Shown piece after piece: positions 36,340 to 44,382 of a DNA stretch of 64,000 bases (positions are counted from its first letter, which is position 1; each line of letters starts with the position of its first letter). The translations under genes were made by a program, and so were the position numbers. This DNA is from Thermoguttaceae bacterium (GTDB taxonomy: Bacteria; Planctomycetota; Planctomycetia; Pirellulales; Thermoguttaceae), in the NCBI GenBank assembly GCA_017407125.1, contig JAFQXE010000025.1, positions 218,591-282,590 of the forward strand, read 5' to 3'. Under the pieces are notes generated by a model, which worked only from the letters and a program-made list of their open reading frames with translations, had not been told where the DNA came from and did no database searches.

Positions 36340-36497
36340 AGAGGGAATAGGGAATGGGGAATAGGGAATAGGGAATAGGGAATGGTTTAAGGAGTGGTAA
36401 GTGGTAAGTAGTAAGTGGTAAGTTAGACAAGCGCTTGCGTACTAACCACTAACCACTAAAAACTCATAACTACTCCCTATTCCCTACTCCCTGCTCC
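36340..36497. repeat. GGAATAG, GGTAAGT and CTAACCA heptamer arrays
   Basis: The gap between the epimerase and the lipoprotein gene consists almost entirely of 7-mers: GGAATAG (36345-36385), GTGGTAA/GTAAGTG (36392-36425), a spacer GCGCTTGCGTAC, then CTAACCA (36440-36460) and CCCTATT (36472-36495). The same order and the spacer with GCTTGCGT recur at 44277-44345. Confidence 0.75.
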
Positions 36498-37661
36498 CTA
36501 ATTCAGCGGCGCAATGTTCATTAAAATGGACGGCGTGGAATCCTCAATGGATTCTGGATTGACAGGAATGGCGGCTGACGGCGCTTCCTCGGCAGGTCGA
36601 ATCAATGACGTCTGAACGACAGGAATGACGTTATATTCAGACGGGATTTGACGCGCTGTTGACGCGGGAGACGTTTTTGCAACAATCGGGTTTCCCGTTG
36701 CCAGATTGGCGACTTCATGATAGCCCAGCGAACAGAAATCCGATTCTGTCATAACGGCGCCAGTATTTTTTACTGTTACCATTCGGGTGTTATCGAGGCG
36801 ATTCTTCAGTTCATGAGGAACGTCTTTATTATTAGACAATCCAGGCAGGGTTTGGGAATCAAATGAAGACGGAGAATCTGGCGGCGTTATCGGATAAGCG
36901 GGATTCGTTCCCTGCTGAGCAGGGGCTTTTGGCGAAGGCGAGGAAGTCGATGGCGAGAATTCGGATTCAAATCGATTGGGATCCAAACTTCCCGGTAAAA
37001 ACGAACCCTGAGAAGGCGTATACGCCTGCGCTTCACTTTCGGAAATTTCCGTCTGATATTGAACCGGCGCGATATCATTGTTGTTTCGAGTTGAATCAGA
37101 CGCGATTGCTGGAGAAACCGGCGCTTGAATTGGATTGATATTCGGAACGGGCGGCATGTCAGGCAGCGGCGGCATAGCCGGGTTGGTTTCGGAATTAGAA
37201 GCAATTTGTGAGGAAGGAGGCGTTATCGGCGAAATGTCCATTGGCGAGGCGTTTTCTTCTTTATAGGCAACTGGAGCCGCGTTTTTAGACGCGTCGGCGT
37301 TTGCCTGAGCCGTCATTCGTTCTACAGCCGCGTAATTCTCCGCCGGATTGGCTGGCGGTTGATTGAGTTGATCCAGAGATTCGTTATATTTTGGACCGCT
37401 CGGGTTAGAATATCCGCTGTCTGCCAGACGATGTTCTCCCAGAGCAATGGTCGCTTCCGATTTGGCTTTTTTTGCCGGAGGAATTATGTCGCCGTCCGTT
37501 TGAACAGCTTGATGATTTTCTTTATACGTAGCCAACTGATCGGATTTATCCATGTCTTTACGACCAAAAGACCATTTCGAGCCGCCTGTACTGCGACAGC
37601 CAACAAGCGAAACGACGACTAATAACGCCGTGAGCGCCAATCGGAGCTGAAATCTGTTCAT
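36498..37661 (-). CDS. Lipoprotein of unknown function, low complexity
   Basis: About 387 residues. The N-terminus (MNRFQLRLALTALLVVVSLVGCRS) is a lipoprotein signal with lipobox LVGC; the start is set at 37661 to give this. The rest is rich in Pro, Ser, Asn and Ala with no domain recognised, and reads as a disordered, surface- or envelope-attached protein; the C-terminus (LMNIAPLN) is short and hydrophobic. Possibly a planctomycete-specific envelope protein. No operon partner. Confidence 0.7.
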   Translation of the reverse strand: MNRFQLRLALTALLVVVSLVGCRSTGGSKWSFGRKDMDKSDQLATYKENHQAVQTDGDIIPPAKKAKSEATIALGEHRLADSGYSNPSGPKYNESLDQLNQPPANPAENYAAVERMTAQANADASKNAAPVAYKEENASPMDISPITPPSSQIASNSETNPAMPPLPDMPPVPNINPIQAPVSPAIASDSTRNNNDIAPVQYQTEISESEAQAYTPSQGSFLPGSLDPNRFESEFSPSTSSPSPKAPAQQGTNPAYPITPPDSPSSFDSQTLPGLSNNKDVPHELKNRLDNTRMVTVKNTGAVMTESDFCSLGYHEVANLATGNPIVAKTSPASTARQIPSEYNVIPVVQTSLIRPAEEAPSAAIPVNPESIEDSTPSILMNIAPLN

Positions 37662-37938
37662 AATGCTAAATTCCATGACTTGAGTCCATCCATGTCAAAG
37701 TCCACGTCTTGCGTGGGTTAAAGGAATTGTGTATTTCAAGAGTTCTTGAGCCGTCCATGGCGCAACAAACCCAGGAAATGCAGATATATTTCGTCCGCGA
37801 ATTCAAAACAGAAAAACTGTTTTGGCAATAATCGGAACTATAGAGATTTTTTTTCTTTGAGTCAAGAGCGATTTTTTGAAACAGTTTCTGTATTAAAAAC
37901 GACGCTTTGTTTTTAAAAAATTTTTTTGTTGAGAAGGG

Positions 37939-37967
37939 TTGTATTTGGTCATTGATTATTTTATAAT
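37939..37967 (+). promoter_or_regulatory. Promoter of the phosphodiesterase gene
   Basis: TTGTAT (37939-37944), 17-bp spacer, TATAAT (37962-37967), giving a leader of about 98 bases before 38073. The rest of the gap 37662-38072 is AT-rich and holds no convincing gene. Confidence 0.6.
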
Positions 37968-37988
37968 ATCTGTACACTGATTAGAGAT

Positions 37989-38055
37989 GGAACAGTCTGT
38001 TTTGCCGGCGATTGTTCCTTGGTTTTAATTCATAAAGAGCCAAAAGCTCTTTTTT
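37989..38055 (+). promoter_or_regulatory. Leader with hairpin followed by terminator-like hairpin (possible attenuator)
   Basis: GGAACAGT (37989-37996) pairs with ATTGTTCC (38011-38018). Then AAAGAGC (38034-38040), loop CAAAA, GCTCTTTTTT (38046-38055) forms an intrinsic-terminator-like hairpin inside the leader, 17 bases before the ATG. It could reduce readthrough conditionally, or be an end of upstream transcription. Confidence 0.45.
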
Positions 38056-38072
38056 CACAGAAAGGGGATTCT

Positions 38073-39557
38073 ATGAAACGATTATTTATTTGCATCGCGG
38101 CGCTTTTGCTTTTTATTTCTGCTGCTCAGGCAGGAGAGAAAAAAGCTCTTCTTATTATGTTGGATGGACAGCGCGCAGACGCTATGTACACAGCGCCCAC
38201 GCCCAACTTCGATTCTCTCCGCAACGGAACCTGGGCGGAAGGATATAAGGGCGCGTATACGTTCCAGTCGCATACCAACCTGGAATCGGCGCCGTCCAGC
38301 GCAACCAATCACGTTGCCATCGCAACCGGCGTTACCGCCAAAAAGAATGAAGTTTACAAAAACGGTCAGACGTTCAAAGGAAAGTATGACGAGTATCCAA
38401 CGTGGATGCAACGACTGCGAAAAGCCGACCCGAACATCGTTTCCGTTTGGCTGTACAACTGGAGCGAAGATGGACACATTCCCGCAGACGCCACGTATCA
38501 AAACACCCGAGGCGGCGGCGTTGACGGCGACGTCAAAATTATCGACGAGACTATTCAGATTCTCAACGGTACGCTCCCCGACACGCAAGGCGTCAAAGAT
38601 ACAAAATGGACAAACGGCGCCGATGTCGACGCGATTATGCTCTATCTGGATTCTCTGGATATGTTCGGACATCGTTATGGATTCTCCGTCAACGTGAACG
38701 AATACTATGACGCAGTCAAATTCTACGACGAAAAAATCGGAAAAATTCTCGACGCCATCAAGAGCCGTCCCAACTTCGCAAACGAAGACTGGATGATTGT
38801 TATTGCCTCTGACCACGGAGGAATCTATCGCACTCACGGCGTTGTCGGATGCAAAAACTGTTATACGATTCCGTTGATTGTCAGCGCCAAAGACATCGAA
38901 GCTGGCAAGATGGCGGGTCAGCCGCAAAACTGCTGCTCGGCTGCGTATTTGATGAAGCACATGACCGGTTCCGTTCCGGAAGAATTTGACGGATACATTC
39001 CTCAAACCGCTCCGGAAACGCCAGCTAACCTCGATAATCCAATTACCAACGTCGCTGACTTGAAAGCCGGCTGCCCAGCTAACGATTTCAGCTTTGTTAT
39101 CTGGTTCAAGGCGAACGGAGCTCAGGAAGGCGACCCGGCTATCGTTTCCAATAAAGACTGGAACAGCGGACGCAACCCGGGAATCGCGCTGGCAGCGTTC
39201 GACCTGAAAGGCGAGCCGGCTTTTACGCTTAATTTGGGCGACGGCAAAAATCGAGACGACTTCCGCCCAATGTTCTACAAGAACAACGAATGGACGTTTA
39301 TTGCTGTAACAGCTCAAAAGGGCGGCAATGCGATGTTGTTTGTCGGAACGCAAAACGGACGCCTGGCGTTTATTTCCGACGATATCTCCGAGATTAAATC
39401 GTTCTCTTCCAATTTGAACTGGAACATTGGCGAAGACGGCACGGGAAACTATAAGAGCAAGCTCAACGGAGAAACAAAGGGCTTCCAGTACTGGCCTTCC
39501 GTTTTGACGATTGATCAGATTAACGAGCTGTATAAAAAGGGACTTGAAGACAAATAG
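38073..39557 (+). CDS. Secreted alkaline-phosphatase-superfamily phosphodiesterase with LamG-like domain
   Basis: 494 residues with signal peptide (MKRLFICIAALLLFISAAQA). The first ~310 residues are a type I phosphodiesterase/nucleotide pyrophosphatase-like fold: LIMLDGQRADAM (metal Asp), ATNHVAIATG (nucleophile region), DSLDMFGHRYG (metal Asp/His), IVIASDHGGIYRTHG (metal Asp/His). The C-terminal ~150 residues (FSFVIWFKANGA ... NEWTFIAVTAQKGG) resemble a LamG/concanavalin-type sugar-binding domain. Probably releases phosphate or nucleotides outside the cytoplasm. Start chosen at 38073 because of the signal peptide and GGGG-type ribosome-binding site. Confidence 0.85.
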   Translation: MKRLFICIAALLLFISAAQAGEKKALLIMLDGQRADAMYTAPTPNFDSLRNGTWAEGYKGAYTFQSHTNLESAPSSATNHVAIATGVTAKKNEVYKNGQTFKGKYDEYPTWMQRLRKADPNIVSVWLYNWSEDGHIPADATYQNTRGGGVDGDVKIIDETIQILNGTLPDTQGVKDTKWTNGADVDAIMLYLDSLDMFGHRYGFSVNVNEYYDAVKFYDEKIGKILDAIKSRPNFANEDWMIVIASDHGGIYRTHGVVGCKNCYTIPLIVSAKDIEAGKMAGQPQNCCSAAYLMKHMTGSVPEEFDGYIPQTAPETPANLDNPITNVADLKAGCPANDFSFVIWFKANGAQEGDPAIVSNKDWNSGRNPGIALAAFDLKGEPAFTLNLGDGKNRDDFRPMFYKNNEWTFIAVTAQKGGNAMLFVGTQNGRLAFISDDISEIKSFSSNLNWNIGEDGTGNYKSKLNGETKGFQYWPSVLTIDQINELYKKGLEDK

Positions 39558-39615
39558 TTTTCGATAGACGACCGGCGAGCCGTGCGGAAGCCGAGCGGAC
39601 AGAAGGGTAATGTTT

Positions 39616-39699
39616 GCGGGGCGCGGACATTCCGGGGAGCGGACATTGTCCGCGATAAATAATATGTAAGTTTTTTAGGCGGGTAATACCCGCCCCCCG
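39616..39699. repeat. Double-hairpin element copy 3 (with partial duplication)
   Basis: Core at 39632-39699 with palindromes GCGGACATTGTCCGC and GGCGGGTAATACCCGCC between CGGGGAG and CCCCCCG. A partial extra left arm (GCGGGGCGCGGACATT, 39616-39630) precedes it. Located between the phosphodiesterase and the tRNA-Arg promoter. Confidence 0.75.
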
Positions 39700-39773
39700 T
39701 AAACGTTGCATCATATTTTATGCCCTCCAATTTTGAACGCACCCCTCTCCGATTTTTTGCGGTTCTTCCCGCC

Positions 39774-39801
39774 TTGACAAAAACCTTTTTTTCGCTATAT
39801 T
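39774..39801 (+). promoter_or_regulatory. Promoter of tRNA-Arg
   Basis: TTGACA (39774-39779), 16-bp spacer, TATATT (39796-39801), about 23 bases before the tRNA. Confidence 0.65.
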
Positions 39802-39823
39802 AAAGATGCTTTAAATGAGTTGC

Positions 39824-39897
<74 letters not shown>

Positions 39898-39903
39898 TCG
39901 TTT

Positions 39904-39938
39904 GCCCTTGCAATAATTTGCAGGGGCTTTTTCTTTCT
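39904..39938 (+). terminator. Terminator after tRNA-Arg
   Basis: A 10-bp stem (GCCCTTGCAA, loop, TTTGCAGGGGC, 39904-39927) is followed by TTTTTCTTTCTT. Confidence 0.85.
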
Positions 39939-40028
39939 TGAAACAATCCTTGTTTTCTTTGAGAACCTGCAAAGTCATTAACAAATTAAAGTGAAGACTC
40001 ATTGTATTATAACGTCTATTCATAACGT

Positions 40029-40562
40029 CTATTCAGAGGTCTGCGCTTTATACTGTTGAATAATCCAGTCCGCAATCTGCTCTGCGGCAAGAGCGTCTGT
40101 ATCGACGCTGACGTCGGCGGTTTGCTCGTACCAGGATTTTCGCATGTTGAGCATTTTGATGATTTCTTCATACGGGGCGCTGTCCGTCAGGGCAGGGCGT
40201 CGCGTCGCGGTTGTTTCGTCAGAATACATGCGATTGTAAATCGTTTCTGCAGACGCCTGAAGCCAGACGACAAATGCGTTCTGCTTTAATCGTTCCCTGT
40301 TTTCCGGACGAATAACAACGCCGCCGCCTGTTGCGATAATCGTTTGAGCGCGCAAAAGCAGTTCCGCTGTAACGGTTGATTCCAAATCGCGAAACCCGGA
40401 TTCTCCGGACTGCTGAAAAATCTGAGCGATCGTTTTTCCCGCCGCTCGTTCAATTTCGACGTCAGCGTCGACCCAGTTCCAGCCGGGAAGTCGACTTGCC
40501 AGTTCTTTGGCAACCGTTGTTTTGCCTGTTGCGCGATAGCCGATTAAAGCAATGTTTTTCAT
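40029..40562 (-). CDS. aroK: Shikimate kinase
   Basis: 177 residues, standard length. Phosphorylates shikimate in chorismate synthesis. Walker A GYRATGKTT at the N-terminus, WVDADVEIERAAGKTIAQIF (shikimate-binding Asp region), FRDLESTV, the GGGVV loop, RRPALTD in the lid. The P-loop has Arg where Gly is frequent. No other aro gene is near. Confidence 0.93.
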   Translation of the reverse strand: MKNIALIGYRATGKTTVAKELASRLPGWNWVDADVEIERAAGKTIAQIFQQSGESGFRDLESTVTAELLLRAQTIIATGGGVVIRPENRERLKQNAFVVWLQASAETIYNRMYSDETTATRRPALTDSAPYEEIIKMLNMRKSWYEQTADVSVDTDALAAEQIADWIIQQYKAQTSE

Positions 40563-40595
40563 TTCGTGAGATGCGGATTAAACAGGATTTTAAAC

Positions 40596-40641
40596 AAAAA
40601 AATAAGCTGTCAGGACAAATCGTTTTCATCCTGACAGCTTA
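40596..40641 (-). terminator. rpsA terminator
   Basis: Perfect 13-bp stem TAAGCTGTCAGGA (40603-40615) / TCCTGACAGCTTA (40629-40641). On the minus strand it is followed by a run of T (40595-40602), 19 bases after the rpsA stop. Confidence 0.9.
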
Positions 40642-40659
40642 CTGTTACAACATCAAATA

Positions 40660-42465
40660 CTATTCATTGTCCGGGTTGAGGGAGAACAAGGGCTTTCCAT
40701 CGCCGCCGCCCAAACCGCCTTTGAGTTCGGTTGCAGGCGTCGACTTGGCGCTCGGAGCGGCTCCTTCTTCAGCAGCGTCCTGAGCGGCTTCTTCTTCGTT
40801 CGACCATTCAACGCGTTTGCGGGACAGACCGATTTTGCGTTCGTCAATGTCAACGCGAAGAATCTTGACTTCGATTTCTTCGTCAACGTGAACGACTTCT
40901 TCCGGATTGTCAACTTTGTGATCCGCCAGTTCGCTGATGTGCAGCAAACCTTCCAGACCGTCTTCCAAACGAACGAAAACGCCAAAGTTGGTGATCTTGG
41001 TAACTTTGCCCTTGACCAGCTGACCAGCGGCAAAGCGTTTCGGAATATCGGAAGTCCACGGATCTTCGGTCATCTGCTTGAGACCCAAAGCAATGCGGCG
41101 GCTCTTTTCGTCGACCGACAGAACCTTGCATTCGATAACCTGATCTCTCTTGACCATTTCAGACGGATGGCTGACTTTGCGAGTCCAGGACATGTCGGAA
41201 ACGTGAAGAAGACCGTCGATGTTTTCGCGAATCTGAATGAACGCGCCGTAGTTGGTGAGGTTGCGAACCGTACCGGTAACAACGGATCCAACCGGGTATT
41301 CCTGAGCGACTTCTTTCCAGGGATCGGGAGCGGTCTGCTTCATGCCCAAAGAGATTTCTTTCTTCTCTTTGTTGATTCCCAGAACGACAACTTCGACTTC
41401 GTCGCCGAGGCTGACCAGTTCGTTCGGATGATTGATGCGCTTCGTCCAGGACATCTCGGAAATGTGGATAAGTCCTTCGATTCCTTCTTCCAGCTTGGCG
41501 AAAGCTCCGTAATTGGTAATGCTGACGATCGTTCCCTTGACTTTGGCGCCAACGGGATACTTTTCGGCAACCTGTTCCCACGGGCTGGGCTGCTTCTGCT
41601 TCAGACCGAGAGAAATCTTTTCCTTTTCGCGGTCGATGGACAGAATTTTGACTTCGATCTGATCGTCAATTTTGAGCATTTCAGACGGATGATTGATGCG
41701 TCCCCAAGACATGTCTGTAATGTGGAGCAAACCGTCGATGCCGCCCAGGTCGACGAACGCGCCGAAATCGGCAATGTTCTTGACCGTACCCATGCGAAGC
41801 TGACCTTCCTGCAGTTCGGAGAGAAGCTTCTGTTTTTGTTCTTTGCGTTCTTCTTCAATCAGAGCGCGGCGGCTGACAACGATGTTGCGGCGCGCTTCGT
41901 CGATTTTGAGAACGACGCACTTGATCGGCTTGCCGATGAAATCAGCAATGTCGCTGGGGCGACGAATGTCAACCTGAGAGGCCGGCAAAAAGACGTTGAC
42001 GCCAATATCGACCAGCAAACCGCCCTTGATTTTGCGGGTAACTTCGCCTTCGACGATGTCGCCTTCGTGAACCTGCTTCATGACGTTTTCCCAAGCTTCG
42101 ATCTTTTCGGCCTTGCGCTTGGAGAGCATAAGCATGTCGCGGCTTTCCTGGGGTTTTTCAGATTCCTCATCCTCTTCGATGAGAGCTTTGATAGTTTGTC
42201 CAATCTGAGGAGCTTCTTCGTCTTCGCCCCATTCGTCGCGTTTAATTGCGCCTTCGCTCTTGGATCCGATGTCAACCAGGACGAATTCTTTATCGACACG
42301 AACGATAACGCCTTCAACAATGCGGTTAGCGCCGAATTCTTCCGGAGTGCGCCATTCTTTACCTGCATCCAGATCCTGATTGTCTAACGCCTGGTTAAGT
42401 TCAGCTTCCCAATCCGCAAGGTGAGCGGCTGCGTCCAAATTGTGCACCAAATTACGATTTACCAT
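40660..42465 (-). CDS. rpsA: 30S ribosomal protein S1
   Basis: 601 residues with six S1-type OB-fold domains. The first two are divergent (KEFVLVDIGSKSEGAIKRDEW; GGLLVDIGVNVFLPASQ), the others show the typical IADFGAFVDLGGIDGLLHITDMSW, ITNYGAFAKLEEGIEGLIHISEMSW, LTNYGAFIQIRENIDGLLHVSDMSW and ITNFGVFVRLEDGLEGLLHISE motifs. S1 helps bind mRNA to the 30S subunit. The extreme C-terminus is acidic and Gly-rich. Strong terminator after the stop. Confidence 0.96.
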   Translation of the reverse strand: MVNRNLVHNLDAAAHLADWEAELNQALDNQDLDAGKEWRTPEEFGANRIVEGVIVRVDKEFVLVDIGSKSEGAIKRDEWGEDEEAPQIGQTIKALIEEDEESEKPQESRDMLMLSKRKAEKIEAWENVMKQVHEGDIVEGEVTRKIKGGLLVDIGVNVFLPASQVDIRRPSDIADFIGKPIKCVVLKIDEARRNIVVSRRALIEEERKEQKQKLLSELQEGQLRMGTVKNIADFGAFVDLGGIDGLLHITDMSWGRINHPSEMLKIDDQIEVKILSIDREKEKISLGLKQKQPSPWEQVAEKYPVGAKVKGTIVSITNYGAFAKLEEGIEGLIHISEMSWTKRINHPNELVSLGDEVEVVVLGINKEKKEISLGMKQTAPDPWKEVAQEYPVGSVVTGTVRNLTNYGAFIQIRENIDGLLHVSDMSWTRKVSHPSEMVKRDQVIECKVLSVDEKSRRIALGLKQMTEDPWTSDIPKRFAAGQLVKGKVTKITNFGVFVRLEDGLEGLLHISELADHKVDNPEEVVHVDEEIEVKILRVDIDERKIGLSRKRVEWSNEEEAAQDAAEEGAAPSAKSTPATELKGGLGGGDGKPLFSLNPDNE

Positions 42466-42863
42466 TTAGAAGTACCTATGAAACCGATGACAGGGCGCGT
42501 CTAAAGGTTTCGACTGTTTTATCTTGAGGACGCCCTTCTTTTTCGGCGGCTCACTATGATCCGCAAATCGAAAAAGAGCAATTGTTTCTTAATGTTGCGA
42601 TTCTATATATTGAGAACTCCTCAATTATATCGCAAATACATAGTCCACTAAATATACCAGATTTGACGATTTTCTCAAGGGGGTAGCAATATTTTTTTGA
42701 AAAGAAATAAAAAATAATTCAAAAAATGCTCAAGATGGAAATATAAAACTGAGCAATAATGTCGTTAAATAAGCGTGTTTGGGATAAATAGGAGTTTTAG
42801 CTCAGATCGTTTTTGCAACGCCAGACAAAAACAACTTCGTAATAAACGCTTTAAAATAAAAAT
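42466..42863. other. rpsA leader and AT-rich spacer
   Basis: On the minus strand the rpsA leader contains a G+C-rich hairpin (AGGGCGTCC ... GACGCGCCCT, about 42493-42535), possibly a site for S1 autoregulation (inference). The part 42660-42863 is very AT-rich without recognisable signals; no gene is supported. Confidence 0.4.
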
Positions 42864-42938
42864 TGGGCGTGCATGGACTCGAACCATGGACCTCGTCCTT
42901 ATCAGGGACGCGCTCTAACCAAACTGAGCTACACGCCC
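42864..42938 (-). tRNA. tRNA-Ile (anticodon GAT), copy A
   Basis: Cloverleaf on the minus strand: acceptor GGGCGTG / CACGCCC with discriminator A, D-arm GCTC...GAGC, anticodon stem CGTCC/GGACG with loop CTGATAA (GAT), T-arm ATGG...CCAT. No encoded CCA. Identical to copy B. Confidence 0.95.
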
Positions 42939-43007
42939 GCAAAATCTTGGTTGATGTTAAGCCAACCCCGGATTTTAACGGCTGTAAGAAAAAATCCTGA
43001 AAAACAC

Positions 43008-43082
43008 TGGGCGTGCATGGACTCGAACCATGGACCTCGTCCTTATCAGGGACGCGCTCTAACCAAACTGAGCTACACGCCC
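43008..43082 (-). tRNA. tRNA-Ile (anticodon GAT), copy B
   Basis: Same 75-base sequence as copy A, 69 bp upstream of it in the direction of transcription. Both copies stand apart from any rRNA gene, unlike the usual spacer location of tRNA-Ile(GAT). Confidence 0.95.
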
Positions 43083-43299
43083 GCAATGTTTCTTTCAAGG
43101 AAATATCTCCTACAAGATTTTAATAGGATAAACTTTTTTGAGAAATTGTCAATGGGGAGGGGAGAAAGTTTCGAAAAAGGAATGAAAATAACGGAACTTT
43201 TAGACGTTAAACCTTAAAAAATCCGGTCTTTACAGAATCGTTTGGTGAAAATTTGGATTTTTTACGTTCTTTGCCCTGTACTTTATTGGAATTATACGT

Positions 43300-43305
43300 T
43301 ATAAT
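43300..43305 (+). promoter_or_regulatory. Probable -10 box for the MurB-like gene
   Basis: TATAAT at 43300-43305, 57 bp before the start, in an AT-rich gap (43083-43361) with no gene. No good -35 hexamer is present. Confidence 0.35.
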
Positions 43306-43361
43306 TCTAGTTAAGAACTGTTCCAGCGACGGTAGGAATAGCATTATTATCCATATATCAA

Positions 43362-44249
43362 ATGACAATTAACATGTGGTGCGATCCGTTTAAATCGATT
43401 ATTCGTCAAGACGAACCGTTAGCCATGCACACGTGGTTTCAAACTGGCGGCATGGCAGAATATTACGCTCAACCTGAAACTCAAGCTCAAGCGGCAGAAC
43501 TGGTTGCCGCGGCGTCAGACGCCGGTATTCCGATTCGATTGTTGGGCGAGGGTTCCAACGTCCTCATTCGCAACGACGGCGTTTCCGGGCTGGTTATAAG
43601 TCTGGACAGCCCGGCGTTTAAGGAAATCGTTGTTGAAGGAAACTGTATCAAAGCGGGCGCGGCGGCTCGGCTTGGACGCGTTGTAACTACAGCCGTTCAT
43701 GCTGGATTGGCGGGTCTGGAAGACTTTATCGGCGTTCCCGGGTCGGTCGGCGGAGCTTTGCACGTTCACGTTGCCGCCAACATGACGAAAATCAGCCGTT
43801 GCCTTAAATCTACGCTTGAAATGGACTTTCAAGGGAAGATATTCGATAAAACCTCAGAAGAGCTTGCTGCTACGTATCAGGACAAGTCTCTCAACTCGCT
43901 TATTATTCTCGAGACGCTCTTCGAACTGGAACCGGACGATCCCAAAGCGCTCGCTCAACAGATGCAGAAACGCTGGATTCTGAAAAAATCCCAGCAGCCG
44001 ATGAGTTTTCAATGCTGCGGACGCATTTTCAAAAGTCCCACAGGCGCGTCTGCTGGCGAATTAATCGACAGGGCAGGGCTTAAAGGCGCCCGCATCGGAG
44101 GAGCCGTCATTTCTGAACGGCACGCGAACTACATCATTGCGGAACCGGAGTGCTCGTCTGAAGATATTATTCGCCTGATTGACCTCGTTCGAGATCAGGT
44201 TCATAAACGAACGGACGTCCTTCTGGATCTGGATTTGGAAATTTGGTAA
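43362..44249 (+). CDS. MurB-like FAD-binding protein with altered active site
   Basis: 295 residues, length of UDP-N-acetylenolpyruvoylglucosamine reductase, the enzyme that makes UDP-MurNAc for peptidoglycan. FAD-binding features are clear: HTWFQTGGMAEYYAQP, IPIRLLGEGSNVLIRNDG, FIGVPGSVGGAL, AGELIDRAGLKGARIGGAVISERHANYII. But the catalytic Ser/Cys in the usual SAGSxFKNP-type motif aligns with Arg in QCCGRIFKSP, and the usual YRxS motif reads YQDKS. Glycine- and Asn-rich residues after PGSVGGAL are also replaced (HVHVAANMTK). It may be an inactive or repurposed paralogue. The planctomycete wall makes a second, true murB likely elsewhere. Confidence 0.75.
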   Translation: MTINMWCDPFKSIIRQDEPLAMHTWFQTGGMAEYYAQPETQAQAAELVAAASDAGIPIRLLGEGSNVLIRNDGVSGLVISLDSPAFKEIVVEGNCIKAGAAARLGRVVTTAVHAGLAGLEDFIGVPGSVGGALHVHVAANMTKISRCLKSTLEMDFQGKIFDKTSEELAATYQDKSLNSLIILETLFELEPDDPKALAQQMQKRWILKKSQQPMSFQCCGRIFKSPTGASAGELIDRAGLKGARIGGAVISERHANYIIAEPECSSEDIIRLIDLVRDQVHKRTDVLLDLDLEIW

Positions 44250-44382
44250 AAAAGGCAGTAGGCAATAGGCAGTAGGCAGTAGTTAGTGGTAAGTGGTAAG
44301 TTAGATGAACGCTTGCGTCCTAACCACTAACCACTAAAAACTTATTACTAATACCTATCACAACTCGCAACTCATTAAATTC
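44250..44382. repeat. GGCAGTA, GGTAAGT and CTAACCA heptamer arrays
   Basis: Units AGGCAGTAGGCAATAGGCAG (44253-44283), GTTAGTGGTAAGTGGTAAGT (44284-44305), the spacer GAACGCTTGCGTCC, CTAACCACTAACCACTAAAAAC (44320-44342), and CAACTCG. Same order as 36392-36460. Confidence 0.75.

Noticed and set aside
37666-37977. Small minus-strand ORF upstream of the lipoprotein gene
   Set aside because: Low-complexity AT-rich translation without a ribosome-binding site; overlaps the region with promoters.
38082-39353. 423-codon ORF opposite the phosphodiesterase
   Set aside because: Antisense shadow; composition explained by the sense gene.
40888-42387. 499-codon ORF opposite rpsA
   Set aside because: Shadow of the periodic S1 repeats; the minus-strand rpsA reading is certain.
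42802-43098. 98-codon ORF containing a duplicated peptide
   Set aside because: It merely translates the two tRNA-Ile genes.
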